Notes: generated by a model from the letters alone, not told the origin. 64,000 bases of DNA from Aureivirga marina (GCF_015767265.1 NZ_JADPIB010000003.1:124001-188000), one strand, 5' to 3'; counted from the first letter of the stretch, positions 51,758 to 61,763 are shown. Translations and numbers: made by a program.

Positions 51758-54202
51758 TTAAAATCCTCCTTCTTCTACATCATATCTTTTTGGCCTTTTT
51801 GCATTTTTCTTCTGATTAAATCGATAGGTAAAACTTAGCAAAAATTGACGTTCTCTCCATTGAAACTCATTATCTGAAATTGTTGTAGGAGTTGTTGTTG
51901 TAGAAACTCTTTTTCTTGAATTAAACAAATCACTCACATTAAAAGTAAGTGTTCCTTTATCTTTTAAAATATCTTTACTCAAGGCAATATTTGCTGTGTA
52001 CATTGCTTTTCTATCTGTTTGTCCATTTTCATACGGTCCTCTATAAAGTATTTGTGTTTGGAAATCGATATCTTTTGGTAAAGAAACTTTCGAACTTAAA
52101 CGAGCTGACCAACTATAATTTGATGCATCAAAACTGATATTTTCATACAATCCTTTTGTTTCAAATCTATAAAAATTGAAATCTGAAGAAATTCGCCACC
52201 AACGAAAAGCAGAATAACTTGTTGTAAATTCAAATCCGTAACGATCTCTTGAAGAAATATTAATTGGAGTTCTTTGAATAATTGGAATTCCATCTTCCGT
52301 TTCACCAATTTCAGTAGAAACAATTTGAATTACGTTTTTAGAATGTCTATAATAAACAGAAGAATTAAAAATGAATTTCTTCCATTTTTTTAGAATTCCA
52401 GCTTCAAATGAATGTGTGAAAATAGGATCTAAATCAATATTTCCAACGAAAATATTAGTTGCACTTGATCTAGATGGGAAAGGATTTAAATACCAAGAAC
52501 GAGGTCTTGACAATCTTCTATTATATCCTAAAGAGATACTTAAACTTTCAGTGAATTCATATCCTAAATTTACTGAAGGAAAGAAATTTGAATAATTTTT
52601 AGTTGCATTATTTGCATTTCCTGAAGCATCATCTTCAAATTTAATTTTAATATCTGTGATTTCAGATCTTAAACCTAATAAATACGAAAATTTACCAAAT
52701 TCACTTCCAAATTGTGTATAAAAAGCATGAATATTCTCTGTATAATCCAAAACATTAGAAGTCAATAAATCTCTTACAAATTCTCCATCTTCATTTTTTA
52801 AGAATAACGTATAATCTGTAATTTCACTTTTTAATTCACTTTTATAACCAGCTTCAAATTGAGAAACTTCTCCTAAAGGTAAAACGTAGTCAGATTGAAT
52901 TAAAAAACTTTTTTCATCATTATTATTAATGGTTCTTTCGTCATCATCATTTGGATTTTCATCTTCAGAATCGAAAATATTTCTTTGTAAAATCGTAGCA
53001 GACTCATCTTCTGTTGTTTTATCAAATTGGAAATCGACCGTCAATTTATGTCCTTTTTTTTCAAAATCTCTAGAAAAATTGAAATTATATTCAATCGTTT
53101 CTCTATCTGATATTTCGTCTTCGCTTCGAATATAAAGTTTATCAATTTCTCGATTTGCAGTTAAGATTTTTCCATCATTTGTAACAAGTGTATTTCCATC
53201 AGAAATTCGATATAAAAAACTATTTGTAATGGTTGTTTTATCATCTAAAAAATATTCAATTCCAAAATTTGTGTTTAAATATTTTCGTTCACGGTCATAA
53301 TCTCTTACTTCTGAAAGAAAACTATTTAAAGTATTATCTACGAAATTTTGCTGAAAAACAGAAGAATTTCCTGGAGATTTTCTATACGTATATCCGCTAT
53401 TTGAAAACAAATTAAATTTGTCTTTTTTATAACTAAGATTAAAATTTCCTCCAAAATTTTCTGGATAACCAGCATTTAAAGTAACAGAACCATTTAAACC
53501 AAGTCCTTTTCCTCTTCTCAAGATAATATTTAAAATTCCAGCAGTTCCTTCGGCATCATATCTTGCAGATGGACTTGTAATTACTTCCACACGTTCAATT
53601 GCATCCGCAGGAAACTGTTGTAAAGCTTCCGTACTTGAAAGACCAACCAAACCAGAAGGGCGACCATTAATTAAGATTCGAACATTATCACTTCCTCTTA
53701 AATTAACAGTTCCATCTACATCAACTGTCACAGATGGTATATTATCTAAAACATCAGAAGCAGTTCCACCTTTTACAGTTAAATCTTTTCCAACATTGTA
53801 AATTTTCTTATCTAATTTAACTTCTACGGTTGTTCGTTCAGCTCTAATCTCAACTTCTCCAAGATTTTCACCATCTTCTTTTAAAGAAATAACGCCTAAA
53901 TCTATGGTTGAATTAATTTCAGAAATATTGAGGGTTTTTGTTTTAAATGAAATAAATTCGACAGTAATAACATAATTTCCTTTCGGAACATCAATAGAAA
54001 ATTTCCCTTTTCCATTAGTAACACCTCCTGTTACATTTCCGCCATTTTTAGGGGTAAAAACAATTGTTGCATATTCTAATGGTGTATCTGTTTCAGCATC
54101 AATCACTTTTCCTGAAACAGCATAGGAGACTTTTTTCTCTTTTTGTGCATAAATAAAAGAAAGAGAAAATAGGGAAACAATAAGAAGTAATTTTGTTTTC
54201 AT
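51758..54202 (-). CDS. Outer-membrane beta-barrel receptor, TonB-dependent receptor-like
   Basis: Protein of 814 aa. Sec signal (1-19, FIYAQ), a carboxypeptidase-like regulatory domain at about 28-110 ('VSGKVIDAETDTPLEYATIVFTP'), a plug domain ('SDVLDNIPSVTVDVDGTVNLRGSDNVRILINGRPSG', about 148-185, and 'VEVITSPSARYDAEGTAGILNIILRRG'), then a large barrel. This order fits the outer-membrane beta-barrel family protein group (PF14905) within TonB-dependent receptors. No SusD partner lies next to it, so it is not a SusCD pair; the substrate cannot be read. Alone on the minus strand. Confidence 0.92.
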   Translation of the reverse strand: MKTKLLLIVSLFSLSFIYAQKEKKVSYAVSGKVIDAETDTPLEYATIVFTPKNGGNVTGGVTNGKGKFSIDVPKGNYVITVEFISFKTKTLNISEINSTIDLGVISLKEDGENLGEVEIRAERTTVEVKLDKKIYNVGKDLTVKGGTASDVLDNIPSVTVDVDGTVNLRGSDNVRILINGRPSGLVGLSSTEALQQFPADAIERVEVITSPSARYDAEGTAGILNIILRRGKGLGLNGSVTLNAGYPENFGGNFNLSYKKDKFNLFSNSGYTYRKSPGNSSVFQQNFVDNTLNSFLSEVRDYDRERKYLNTNFGIEYFLDDKTTITNSFLYRISDGNTLVTNDGKILTANREIDKLYIRSEDEISDRETIEYNFNFSRDFEKKGHKLTVDFQFDKTTEDESATILQRNIFDSEDENPNDDDERTINNNDEKSFLIQSDYVLPLGEVSQFEAGYKSELKSEITDYTLFLKNEDGEFVRDLLTSNVLDYTENIHAFYTQFGSEFGKFSYLLGLRSEITDIKIKFEDDASGNANNATKNYSNFFPSVNLGYEFTESLSISLGYNRRLSRPRSWYLNPFPSRSSATNIFVGNIDLDPIFTHSFEAGILKKWKKFIFNSSVYYRHSKNVIQIVSTEIGETEDGIPIIQRTPINISSRDRYGFEFTTSYSAFRWWRISSDFNFYRFETKGLYENISFDASNYSWSARLSSKVSLPKDIDFQTQILYRGPYENGQTDRKAMYTANIALSKDILKDKGTLTFNVSDLFNSRKRVSTTTTPTTISDNEFQWRERQFLLSFTYRFNQKKNAKRPKRYDVEEGGF

Positions 54203-54476
54203 TTAGTTGTAGATCTGTTTATAGTTTTTGCTTATGTGAATGTAGAAGATGATTAAATATTTTTTTGTTAAATAACAGTTAAATTAAATTAAATGTTATA
54301 GTAAAATTAGTTATTTAGAACGAAACTTAAAGTATAAATAGCATTTTTTTATAAATTTTTTATTTACAGTTCTATTTTGAAATATTCCAAAAGAAAACTC
54401 AAAATATAGTTTTGTATTTTTAGATACATTGTAAGAACTAATATAATTCTTAAATTCGCATTCTTAAATATTTTTT
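54203..54476. other. Divergent intergenic region, 274 bases
   Basis: A/T-rich region between the receptor and miaA. Only the miaA promoter (listed) is clear. Confidence 0.4.
54429..54458 (+). promoter_or_regulatory. Promoter of miaA
   Basis: TTG (54429-54431), 19 bases, TAAATTCG (54451-54458), one base off TAnnTTTG. The ATG is 18 bases past the box. Confidence 0.65.
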
Positions 54477-55385
54477 ATGAAAAACTTTTTATTAACTGTT
54501 GTAGGTCCGACTGCAATTGGAAAAACTGCTTTAGGAATTAAATTAGCAAATCATTATAACACAGAAATAATTTCTGCGGATTCTCGTCAGTTTTTTAAAG
54601 AAATGAAAATTGGAACAGCTGTTCCAACAAAAGAAGAATTGGAAAGTGCAAAACATCATTTTATTCAAAATAAATCCATTTTTGAAGAATATAGTGTTGG
54701 ACATTTTGAAAGAGAAGGATTAGAAAAAATCACAGAACTTTTTCAAGATTTTCAACATTTAGTAATGGTTGGTGGAAGTGGACTTTATGTGGATGCAATT
54801 ATTGATGGCTTGGATTATTTTCCTGATGTTGCAAAAAATATTCGAGAAGAATTAAATCAGCGATTAGAATCAGAAGGAATAGAAGTTTTACAAAAACAAT
54901 TAAAGGAATTAGATCCTGTTTCTTTCGATCAAATTTCGATTGAAAATCCACATCGTTTGATTCGAGCTTTAGAGATTTGTATTGGAGCTGAACATCCTTT
55001 TTCATATTATAAAAATAAACCAAAAGGCAAACGTGATTTTACACCAATTAAAATTGGTTTAACTGCGGATCGTGAAATCATTTATGATAGAATAAATAGG
55101 AGAGTGGATATCATGGTGCATGAAGGTTTAATTGAAGAAGCTAAAAATGTATATAAACATAAAGAATTAAATGCTTTACAAACGGTTGGATATCGTGAAT
55201 TATTTGCACATTTTGATGGAGATATTTCTTTGGAATTTGCAATTGAAGAAATAAAAAAGAATACGAGACGATTTGCAAAACGTCAATTAACTTGGTTTAG
55301 AAAAGATAAAAATATTCTTTGGTTTGATTATCAAACACCTTTTTCTGAGATTATTGAAAAAGTAGAAGAATTTAAAAATAAATAA
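54477..55385 (+). CDS. miaA: tRNA dimethylallyltransferase
   Basis: Adds a dimethylallyl group to A37 of UNN-decoding tRNAs (i6A). The 302-aa protein has the P-loop GPTAIGKT (10-17), 'SADSRQFFKEMKIGTAVPT' (about 34-52), 'GGSGLYVDAIIDGLD' and 'QTVGYRELFAHFDG' (about 235-250), all family landmarks. Short gap (about 55 bases) to a pantothenate kinase gene that has its own promoter box. Confidence 0.95.
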   Translation: MKNFLLTVVGPTAIGKTALGIKLANHYNTEIISADSRQFFKEMKIGTAVPTKEELESAKHHFIQNKSIFEEYSVGHFEREGLEKITELFQDFQHLVMVGGSGLYVDAIIDGLDYFPDVAKNIREELNQRLESEGIEVLQKQLKELDPVSFDQISIENPHRLIRALEICIGAEHPFSYYKNKPKGKRDFTPIKIGLTADREIIYDRINRRVDIMVHEGLIEEAKNVYKHKELNALQTVGYRELFAHFDGDISLEFAIEEIKKNTRRFAKRQLTWFRKDKNILWFDYQTPFSEIIEKVEEFKNK

Positions 55386-55394
55386 TTCTAAAAA

Positions 55395-55402
55395 TACTTT
55401 TG
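55395..55402 (+). promoter_or_regulatory. -7 box of pantothenate kinase gene
   Basis: TACTTTTG matches TAnnTTTG; it puts transcription start near 55409 and so rules against an in-frame ATG at 55408 as the start. Confidence 0.5.
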
Positions 55403-55440
55403 TTTTAATGTATTTGGGTAATTTTAAAACAAAAAATATA

Positions 55441-56238
55441 ATGAGTAATTTAATTTGTTTTGATATTGGTACAACGAATTTAAAAATTGTGTATAGAATA
55501 GAAGGAAATTATTTTAAAGAAATTCATTCAAAAGAATTGTTTGAAGAAATTAGAAATTCAATTCTTTCTAAATATAATTTTGAAACAAAGCTAGCTATCG
55601 GAACAGGTTCAAGATTACTTTCAAAAGAAAAAGATTTTATTTTTTTGGAAGAATTAAATGCAAATGCTTCCATTGCAAAAGCTTGTGAATTTGATAAAAG
55701 TATTATTGTAAATATTGGAACTGGAACTTCATTTATGAAATTTGATAATGGTGAAATTTCTCATTTGATTGGAACTGGAGTTGGTGGTGGAACCTTATTA
55801 GGTTTGTCAAAAAGAATGTTAGGAATTACAAATTATCATGAAATAAATACGTTAGCTGAATTTGGTGATATAAATGCAATTAATTTAACTGTTAAAGATG
55901 TCTTTGAAGAAAACACAAGTTGGTTTCAAAGTGATATTACTATTTCAAATTTTGGTAACAATTCTTTAAAAGATGCGAATATAGCAGTTGGAATTTGTAG
56001 TTTAGTTGCAGAACCAATTATGTCCATTTTAAAAGCACATATTGATGGAAATGGAATTTCAGATATAATTTTTGCAGGAGGTGTGAGTAAAAATAAAACG
56101 GTAAGAAAAATAATTAAAAAATATTCAGAGATTTTTCAAATAAATAGTTTCTTTTTAAAAGAACCAGATTTTGGAACTTGTTTTGGAGCAATTTCAATGT
56201 ACGAAAACAAAAAATATCCAAACCTTTTAGATGTTTAA
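55441..56238 (+). CDS. coaW: Type II pantothenate kinase-like protein
   Basis: ASKHA-fold kinase of 265 aa resembling the type II (Fumble/CoaW) pantothenate kinases that start CoA synthesis. Phosphate 1 loop 'CFDIGTTNLKIVY' (5-17), 'SIIVNIGTGTSFMKF' (about 87-101), the glycine-rich 'GTGVGGGTLLGLSKRML' (about 110-126) and the adenosine loop 'DIIFAGGVSKNKTVRK' (about 210-225) are visible. ATG 55441 gives the usual start MSNLICFDIGTTN. Type II enzymes are typically insensitive to CoA feedback. The catalytic Glu is probably within the strand before the first Gly loop. Confidence 0.86.
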   Translation: MSNLICFDIGTTNLKIVYRIEGNYFKEIHSKELFEEIRNSILSKYNFETKLAIGTGSRLLSKEKDFIFLEELNANASIAKACEFDKSIIVNIGTGTSFMKFDNGEISHLIGTGVGGGTLLGLSKRMLGITNYHEINTLAEFGDINAINLTVKDVFEENTSWFQSDITISNFGNNSLKDANIAVGICSLVAEPIMSILKAHIDGNGISDIIFAGGVSKNKTVRKIIKKYSEIFQINSFFLKEPDFGTCFGAISMYENKKYPNLLDV

Positions 56239-56247
56239 AATAAGTCT

Positions 56248-56292
56248 AAAATAAGCCTACTTTTAAGGTTTATAAAAATAGGCTTATCTTTT
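56248..56292. terminator. Bidirectional terminator
   Basis: ATAAGCCTA / TAGGCTTAT (56251-56259, 56279-56287), long A/T-rich loop, T runs on both sides. Confidence 0.7.
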
Positions 56293-56593
56293 ATTTAAAT
56301 TGTGTTATACGTAACATGCTATTTTCTTTCGCTTTTATTTCAAAAGTTGCTTTCTTTGAAAGATAGAAAAAATCACCTTTATCAAAAACAGAATGCTGTT
56401 CTCCGTCATTAAAATCAATAATTCCAGCGAAAACTTCAATTACAACATGAGCATTAAAAGAATGATTTTCTAATAATTGCTCTTTTCGTAATAAGATTGC
56501 TTTTTCAATCGATTTCGGCGTTTCCAATAAATCATACATCATCGGATGATTTTCATTGTATTGTAAATTATTTAGTAAAGAAGCATGAATCAT
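56291..56593 (-). CDS. Cupin-like small protein
   Basis: Protein of 100 aa with a single jelly-roll pattern: 'HVVIEVFAGIIDFNDGEQHSVFDKGDFFYLSKKATFEIKA' matches the second half of a cupin, with few His metal ligands. The first 40 residues ('MYDLLETPKSIEKAILLRKEQLLENHSF') lead into it. Close relatives are labelled as cupin or DUF1971-like proteins. Function unknown. Isolated on the minus strand, upstream region divergent from dnaB. Confidence 0.65.
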   Translation of the reverse strand: MIHASLLNNLQYNENHPMMYDLLETPKSIEKAILLRKEQLLENHSFNAHVVIEVFAGIIDFNDGEQHSVFDKGDFFYLSKKATFEIKAKENSMLRITQFK

Positions 56594-56786
56594 AAGAAGT
56601 AGAATTGAATTTAAAATTAAAAGTTGCTATTAAGTATAAATGCTAAAAGATACAAAATATTGTGTAATTATTTTAAAATTAACAACATATAAAATTATAA
56701 TTTATATGTGAAATATTTATTGTAATTTAAGGTAAAAATGTATTATTTTGCGCTGTTGTTTCGGCAATTAAATTTTATCTGTTTTT

Positions 56787-58352
56787 ATGGAAGAAACGCA
56801 ACCTTTTGGTTCTAGAAATATTAAAAAAAAGCAAGTAATTAACCTTGAACAAGGAAAAGTACCACCTCAAGCATTAGATTTAGAGGAGGCAGTTCTTGGT
56901 GCCATGATGATTGATAAAAAAGGTGTGGATGATGTAATTGATATTTTGCATGCAGACGTTTTTTATAAAGAAGGTCATAAACATATTTATGAGGCAATCT
57001 ATAATTTATTTGAAAATTCAGAACCAACAGATTTATTAACGGTTTCCAATCAATTACGTAAAAATGGTAAATTGGATATTGTTGGAGGAGATTTATATTT
57101 AATTAATCTTACACAAAAAGTTTCTTCAGCTGCGCATATTGAATTTCATGCAAGAATTATTCTTCAAAAATATATTCAACGTAAATTAATTTCAATTTCT
57201 ACAGAAATTATTAATGAAGCATACGATGAAACAACAGATGTTTTTGATTTGTTAGATAGTGCAGAATCAAAGCTTTTTGAGGTTACACAAGGAAATTTAA
57301 AGAAAGGTTCTGAAAATGCACAAAGTTTAGTTGCTCAAGCAATTAAGAAAATTCAAGAAATTTCAAATCAAGAAGGAATGAGTGGAGTTGCATCTGGTTT
57401 TACAAAACTTGATCAATTAACTTCTGGTTGGCAACCTTCCGATTTAATTATTCTTGCCGCTCGTCCTGGTATGGGAAAAACTGCCTTTGTAATGTCAATG
57501 GCAAAAAATATGGCAATTGATTTTAATAATGCAGTTGCAATTTTCTCTCTGGAGATGTCATCTGTACAGCTTATTACCAGAATGATTTCTAGTGAAACAG
57601 GTTTGACTTCAGAAAAATTAAGAAAAGGAAATCTAGAACAACACGAATGGGAGCAATTAAATGTGAAAGTGAAAAATCTTTCAGATGCACCAATTTTTAT
57701 TGATGATACTCCTTCACTTTCTATTTTTGATTTAAGAGCAAAAGCTAGACGTTTGGCTTCACAACATGGAATTAAAATGATTATTATTGATTATTTACAA
57801 TTAATGACTGCTGGTGGAGCTGGAAAAGGAGGAGGAAATCGTGAACAGGAAATTTCTACTATTTCTCGAAATCTTAAAGCACTTGCAAAAGAATTAAATA
57901 TTCCCGTAATTGCACTTTCTCAGTTATCTCGTGCTGTAGAAACCAGAGGTGGAAGTAAAAGACCACTTTTATCCGATCTTCGTGAATCTGGAGCGATTGA
58001 GCAAGATGCAGATATTGTATCGTTTATTTTTCGTCCAGAATATTATGGTCAAACAGAATGGGATGATGATGAAAGAACTCCTTGTGAAGGTCAAGCAGAA
58101 TTTATTGTTGCAAAACATCGTAATGGTGGTTTAGATAATATTCGTTTGAAATTTACAGGACATCTTGCAAAATTCTCTGACTTAGAAGAAGGTTTTGGAA
58201 CAGAATTTCAATCAAAAATGAATGATTTCTCTGGAGAAGGAGGAGAAAGCGAACCAGGAATTTCACCATCAAATTTTGCAAGTCCTGAAGATGCTTTTGG
58301 TTCACCTTTTGATACAGATTTTGGAACACCGAATAACGATGTGCCATTTTAA
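56787..58352 (+). CDS. dnaB: Replicative DNA helicase
   Basis: Hexameric helicase of 521 aa. N-terminal DnaB helical domain (about 22-125: 'PPQALDLEEAVLGAMMIDK'), linker, then RecA-like core with Walker A 'AARPGMGKTAFVM' (about 224-236), Walker B 'MIIIDYLQLM' (about 330), and 'QLSRAVETRGGSKRPLLSDLRESGAIEQDAD'. No intein. The final 50 residues are acidic and Ser/Gly/Phe-rich and end in NNDVPF, which is like the tip of SSB proteins. Followed 26 bases later by a periplasmic protein gene. Confidence 0.97.
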   Translation: MEETQPFGSRNIKKKQVINLEQGKVPPQALDLEEAVLGAMMIDKKGVDDVIDILHADVFYKEGHKHIYEAIYNLFENSEPTDLLTVSNQLRKNGKLDIVGGDLYLINLTQKVSSAAHIEFHARIILQKYIQRKLISISTEIINEAYDETTDVFDLLDSAESKLFEVTQGNLKKGSENAQSLVAQAIKKIQEISNQEGMSGVASGFTKLDQLTSGWQPSDLIILAARPGMGKTAFVMSMAKNMAIDFNNAVAIFSLEMSSVQLITRMISSETGLTSEKLRKGNLEQHEWEQLNVKVKNLSDAPIFIDDTPSLSIFDLRAKARRLASQHGIKMIIIDYLQLMTAGGAGKGGGNREQEISTISRNLKALAKELNIPVIALSQLSRAVETRGGSKRPLLSDLRESGAIEQDADIVSFIFRPEYYGQTEWDDDERTPCEGQAEFIVAKHRNGGLDNIRLKFTGHLAKFSDLEEGFGTEFQSKMNDFSGEGGESEPGISPSNFASPEDAFGSPFDTDFGTPNNDVPF

Positions 58353-58378
58353 AAATATTAATAAAACATAAAAAAACT

Positions 58379-59671
58379 ATGAAACTAAGTTTTAGTTCAA
58401 AGTATAAAAAAGTGAATACTACTATTTTGGTGGTATTCACTTTTTTGTTTTCTATACAATCTTTTGCTTCTTTTATTTTAATACCAATGGATGCAGAAAC
58501 GCAAAAGAATCATTTAAAAGCTTATGGAATAACCTATTGGTTTTTGCAAAATGGTGGAACAGCAAAATGGCTTTTAAATTATAGAGGAGGTTCTTTTCTT
58601 TTAGAAGATAATGATGCAACTAGGAATGAATGTAAAATTAGAGGAGTAACTTATAATGTTATTAATGATTCGGAAGCAGCTTCTATTTTAGCAGAAATCT
58701 CTAGTCCTTCTAAAAATATGGAAGCTGTTACTTTAGAAAAAGCACCAAAAATTGCTGTTTACTCTCCAAAAGATAAACTTCCTTGGGATGATGCTGTAAC
58801 AATGGTTTTGTCTTATGCGGAAATTCCATATGATGTAATTTATGATGAAGAAGTTTTGGATGATAAATTGATTTTATATGAATGGCTACATCTTCACCAT
58901 GAAGATTTTACTGGACAATATGGGAAATTTTATGGAGCTTATCGAGCAATGCCTTGGTATATTGAACAGAAAAAAAACTCAGAAGCTTTAGCAAAAAGAT
59001 TAGGTTATGATAAAGTTTCTCAAGAAAAATTAGCAGTTGCAAAGAAAATTCGTGACTATGTAATTGGAGGTGGATTTATGTTTGCGATGTGTTCTGCAAC
59101 AGATAGTTTTGATATTGCACTTTCAGCTGAAGGAGTGGATATTGCTGAGGTAATGTTTGATGGAGATCCTTCTGAAAAAAATTACCAATCAAAAATTGAT
59201 TTTACAAAAACGTTTGCTTTTAAAGATTTTATTTTGTCTAGAAATCCAACGGAATATGAATTTTCTTCAATTGATATGACAAGAAAAAGAAAAATTCCAA
59301 GAACTTCAGATTATTTTTCTTTAATGGATTATTCTGCAAAATGGGATCCGATTCCGACAATGTTATGTCAAAATCATACTGTTTTAGTTAAAGGTTTTAT
59401 GGGACAAACAACATCCTTTGATAGAAATACAGTTAAGTCAAATATTTTGGTGATGGGTGAACATAAAGCAAATGGAGAAGCAAGATATATTCATGGAACA
59501 AAAGGAAAAGGAATGTTTACTTTTTATGGTGGACATGATCCAGAGGATTATAAGCATAGAGTAGGAGATCCAAAAACCGAGTTAGATTTACATCCAAATT
59601 CTCCTGGCTATCGTTTGATTTTAAATAATGTACTTTTTCCAGCTGCGAAGAAAAAACATCAAAAAACTTAA
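58379..59671 (+). CDS. Exported GATase-like protein, commonly mislabelled asparagine synthetase B
   Basis: Protein of 430 aa with a Sec signal (about 11-30, ending QSFAS). The mature start 'FILIPMDAETQKNHLKAYGITYWFLQNGGTAKWLLNYRGGSFLL' is a hallmark of a Bacteroidota family often labelled asparagine synthetase B. It lacks the N-terminal catalytic Cys and the ATP-pyrophosphatase loop of true AsnB. The centre ('IAVYSPKDKLPWDDAVTMVLSYAEIPYDVIYD', 'YVIGGGFMFAMCSATDSFDIALSAEGVD') reads like a class I glutamine amidotransferase fold with C in 'MCSA' at the nucleophile elbow. Substrate unknown. Downstream of dnaB by 26 bases. Confidence 0.75.
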   Translation: MKLSFSSKYKKVNTTILVVFTFLFSIQSFASFILIPMDAETQKNHLKAYGITYWFLQNGGTAKWLLNYRGGSFLLEDNDATRNECKIRGVTYNVINDSEAASILAEISSPSKNMEAVTLEKAPKIAVYSPKDKLPWDDAVTMVLSYAEIPYDVIYDEEVLDDKLILYEWLHLHHEDFTGQYGKFYGAYRAMPWYIEQKKNSEALAKRLGYDKVSQEKLAVAKKIRDYVIGGGFMFAMCSATDSFDIALSAEGVDIAEVMFDGDPSEKNYQSKIDFTKTFAFKDFILSRNPTEYEFSSIDMTRKRKIPRTSDYFSLMDYSAKWDPIPTMLCQNHTVLVKGFMGQTTSFDRNTVKSNILVMGEHKANGEARYIHGTKGKGMFTFYGGHDPEDYKHRVGDPKTELDLHPNSPGYRLILNNVLFPAAKKKHQKT

Positions 59672-59681
59672 AGAAAAATAA

Positions 59682-61763
59682 TTATTTTTTTGTAGGAATA
59701 GGTAATTCTATAATGATAGTTTTACCTATATTTATTTTAGATTCAATTGAGATTTTTCCACCTAATTTTGATATATGGAACTTCACTTTCTTTAATTCGT
59801 AATCTTTTTTTGTAAAACAAGTACCATTATCTTTTATGATGAAAATTAACTTTTTTTCTTGAGTTTGTATTTCTAATGAGATTTTTGATGGTTGTGTTTT
59901 TTCAAAAATAAGTCGATTTATTTCTTTTAAGAAAACAAAGATATTTGCTTTGAATTGTAAACTTAATTTATGCCATTCAACTCCAGAAATCATTTCTAAT
60001 TTACAATTCTCAAAATAGGTATTTAATGCATCAAATAATAAATCTTCATAAATATCTTCAGGATTAATATCGTCGTCAGCTTCAAAACTAAGTTCATGAG
60101 AAATATTTCTAGCTTTCATTTCAATTTTATATAAATCCTCAATTATACTTTTATATTTTTTATAATCTTCTTCATTTAGATTTACATTTGTAAAATTCAT
60201 TAATAATCTTAAACCAAAAAATCTACTCAAAACACCATCATGTAATTCACTAGCAATTCGTTGTTTTTCTTGTTTTTTCTCTTCTCCTAATTTTTGATAA
60301 AGTTTAATTGTTAGAGCAAAAAGCTGTAAATTCATTTCTTGTTTTTCATTCTGAAGCATTAATTTTTTGTTTCTAATTTTTTGAGTATAGATTAAATATA
60401 AAATGAAAAGAGCGAAAATAAATGCTAAATAAAAGGAAATTGTTCTATTTTGATTTGTAAGTTGTTCTTGTCTACTTTCTAATAAAATGGCTCTGTTTCT
60501 TAATTCTTCTGTTCTAAATTGATCTGCAACAAAACGCTCAGAATGATGTTTTTCAAAAGCAGAGATTTTTTGTTTAAGTTGTAAATATTCTGCTAAATAA
60601 ATATCTTTTTTAGAAATATCAATTTTTGAAAGAAGTTTTAATGCATATAAATTATCTTCAATTCGTTTTGTTTTTCGTGCTAAATCTAATGCTTGTTTGA
60701 TGAAATTATAAGCTAAATCATTATTTTTATTTAAAAAATGATATTCTCCGATATGTAATAAATATTTATTACGTTCCTCTAAATAAGTATCCCATTCCCA
60801 ATATTTACCATAAAAATCGATGATTTCCGTAGAAAGATGGAAATTTTTGAGAATTTCTGGTGATTTATCACCATTTTTCATTTTTAAAAAACTCAATTGA
60901 TCTAAATAAAAGGCATAAAACTTACAATCAATTTCTTCATAATTTTTATTCAGAAGAGCAACTTTTAATTTTTCATCATATAAATTATCGACAGATTTTT
61001 GAAAATATTCTAAAGCATTTTTATAATCTTTTTGTTGTCGATAAATGCTTCCTATAATGTAATAAAAATAAGAATAGGTGTATTTTTTAGTTTCAAAATT
61101 ATCTTTTTTTGTATCAACAGTTTTTTGAAGCTGATCAATATTATCGAAAGCTTTTAAATAATTTCCATGCTTTACATTGATTTTTATTAATTCACAATAA
61201 ATATCAAATTTCAAACCTTCAATTAATTTTTCATCTTTTTCTCTAAGAATTTCAATATAAATATTTTCCGCTTTTACATAATCGCCCATTCTCATTTTTT
61301 CACGAGCCATTTTAGTCATTAAAGTATATGAAATTTCTTTTTTATTTAGATATCGATAATTCCTAGCTGCTTTATTTAAATAGGAATATGCACTATCAAA
61401 ATTGAAAAAAACATCTGAAGCTTTAGCTCCAAGTCTGTATAAAGTTGCGATTCGGTTAGTGTCTTTTTTGATAGAATTAAGTTCAAACATTCGTTTGAAA
61501 TTCTGATAAAAAATTGAACTATCTTTTAATTTTAAACTCCAACCTAAAATATGACTATTGTATTTTTTGAAGAGGTGATTATTTTCTTGAACTTTTTCAT
61601 TAATTTTTTGAAGAAAAGATTCACGCTCATCTATACAGCGATCGGAATCTCGAACAATTTTAAACCATTTTTGAATACTATCATTCTCCGAATATTGAGC
61701 AAAAAAATACTTCGGAAAAAATAGTATTATGATGGTGGAAATTAAAAGTAATTTTTTCTTCAA
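59682..61763 (-). CDS. TPR-containing sensor histidine kinase, HisKA_3-type
   Basis: Sensor kinase-like protein of 693 aa. Sec signal (1-22, YFFAQ), a long periplasmic domain of tetratricopeptide repeats (about 60-400), a coiled coil, one membrane helix (about 444-464), then an HPK7-type dimerisation domain with phospho-acceptor H508 in ASELHDGVLSRFFGLRLLMN, and a short ATPase-like domain (DNG at about 652). The ATP lid is odd: DNGTCF has Cys for the usual Gly, and the GxGL (G2) motif is missing. Followed by a paralogue in the same direction; no response regulator within view. Confidence 0.87.
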   Translation of the reverse strand: MKKKLLLISTIIILFFPKYFFAQYSENDSIQKWFKIVRDSDRCIDERESFLQKINEKVQENNHLFKKYNSHILGWSLKLKDSSIFYQNFKRMFELNSIKKDTNRIATLYRLGAKASDVFFNFDSAYSYLNKAARNYRYLNKKEISYTLMTKMAREKMRMGDYVKAENIYIEILREKDEKLIEGLKFDIYCELIKINVKHGNYLKAFDNIDQLQKTVDTKKDNFETKKYTYSYFYYIIGSIYRQQKDYKNALEYFQKSVDNLYDEKLKVALLNKNYEEIDCKFYAFYLDQLSFLKMKNGDKSPEILKNFHLSTEIIDFYGKYWEWDTYLEERNKYLLHIGEYHFLNKNNDLAYNFIKQALDLARKTKRIEDNLYALKLLSKIDISKKDIYLAEYLQLKQKISAFEKHHSERFVADQFRTEELRNRAILLESRQEQLTNQNRTISFYLAFIFALFILYLIYTQKIRNKKLMLQNEKQEMNLQLFALTIKLYQKLGEEKKQEKQRIASELHDGVLSRFFGLRLLMNFTNVNLNEEDYKKYKSIIEDLYKIEMKARNISHELSFEADDDINPEDIYEDLLFDALNTYFENCKLEMISGVEWHKLSLQFKANIFVFLKEINRLIFEKTQPSKISLEIQTQEKKLIFIIKDNGTCFTKKDYELKKVKFHISKLGGKISIESKINIGKTIIIELPIPTKK

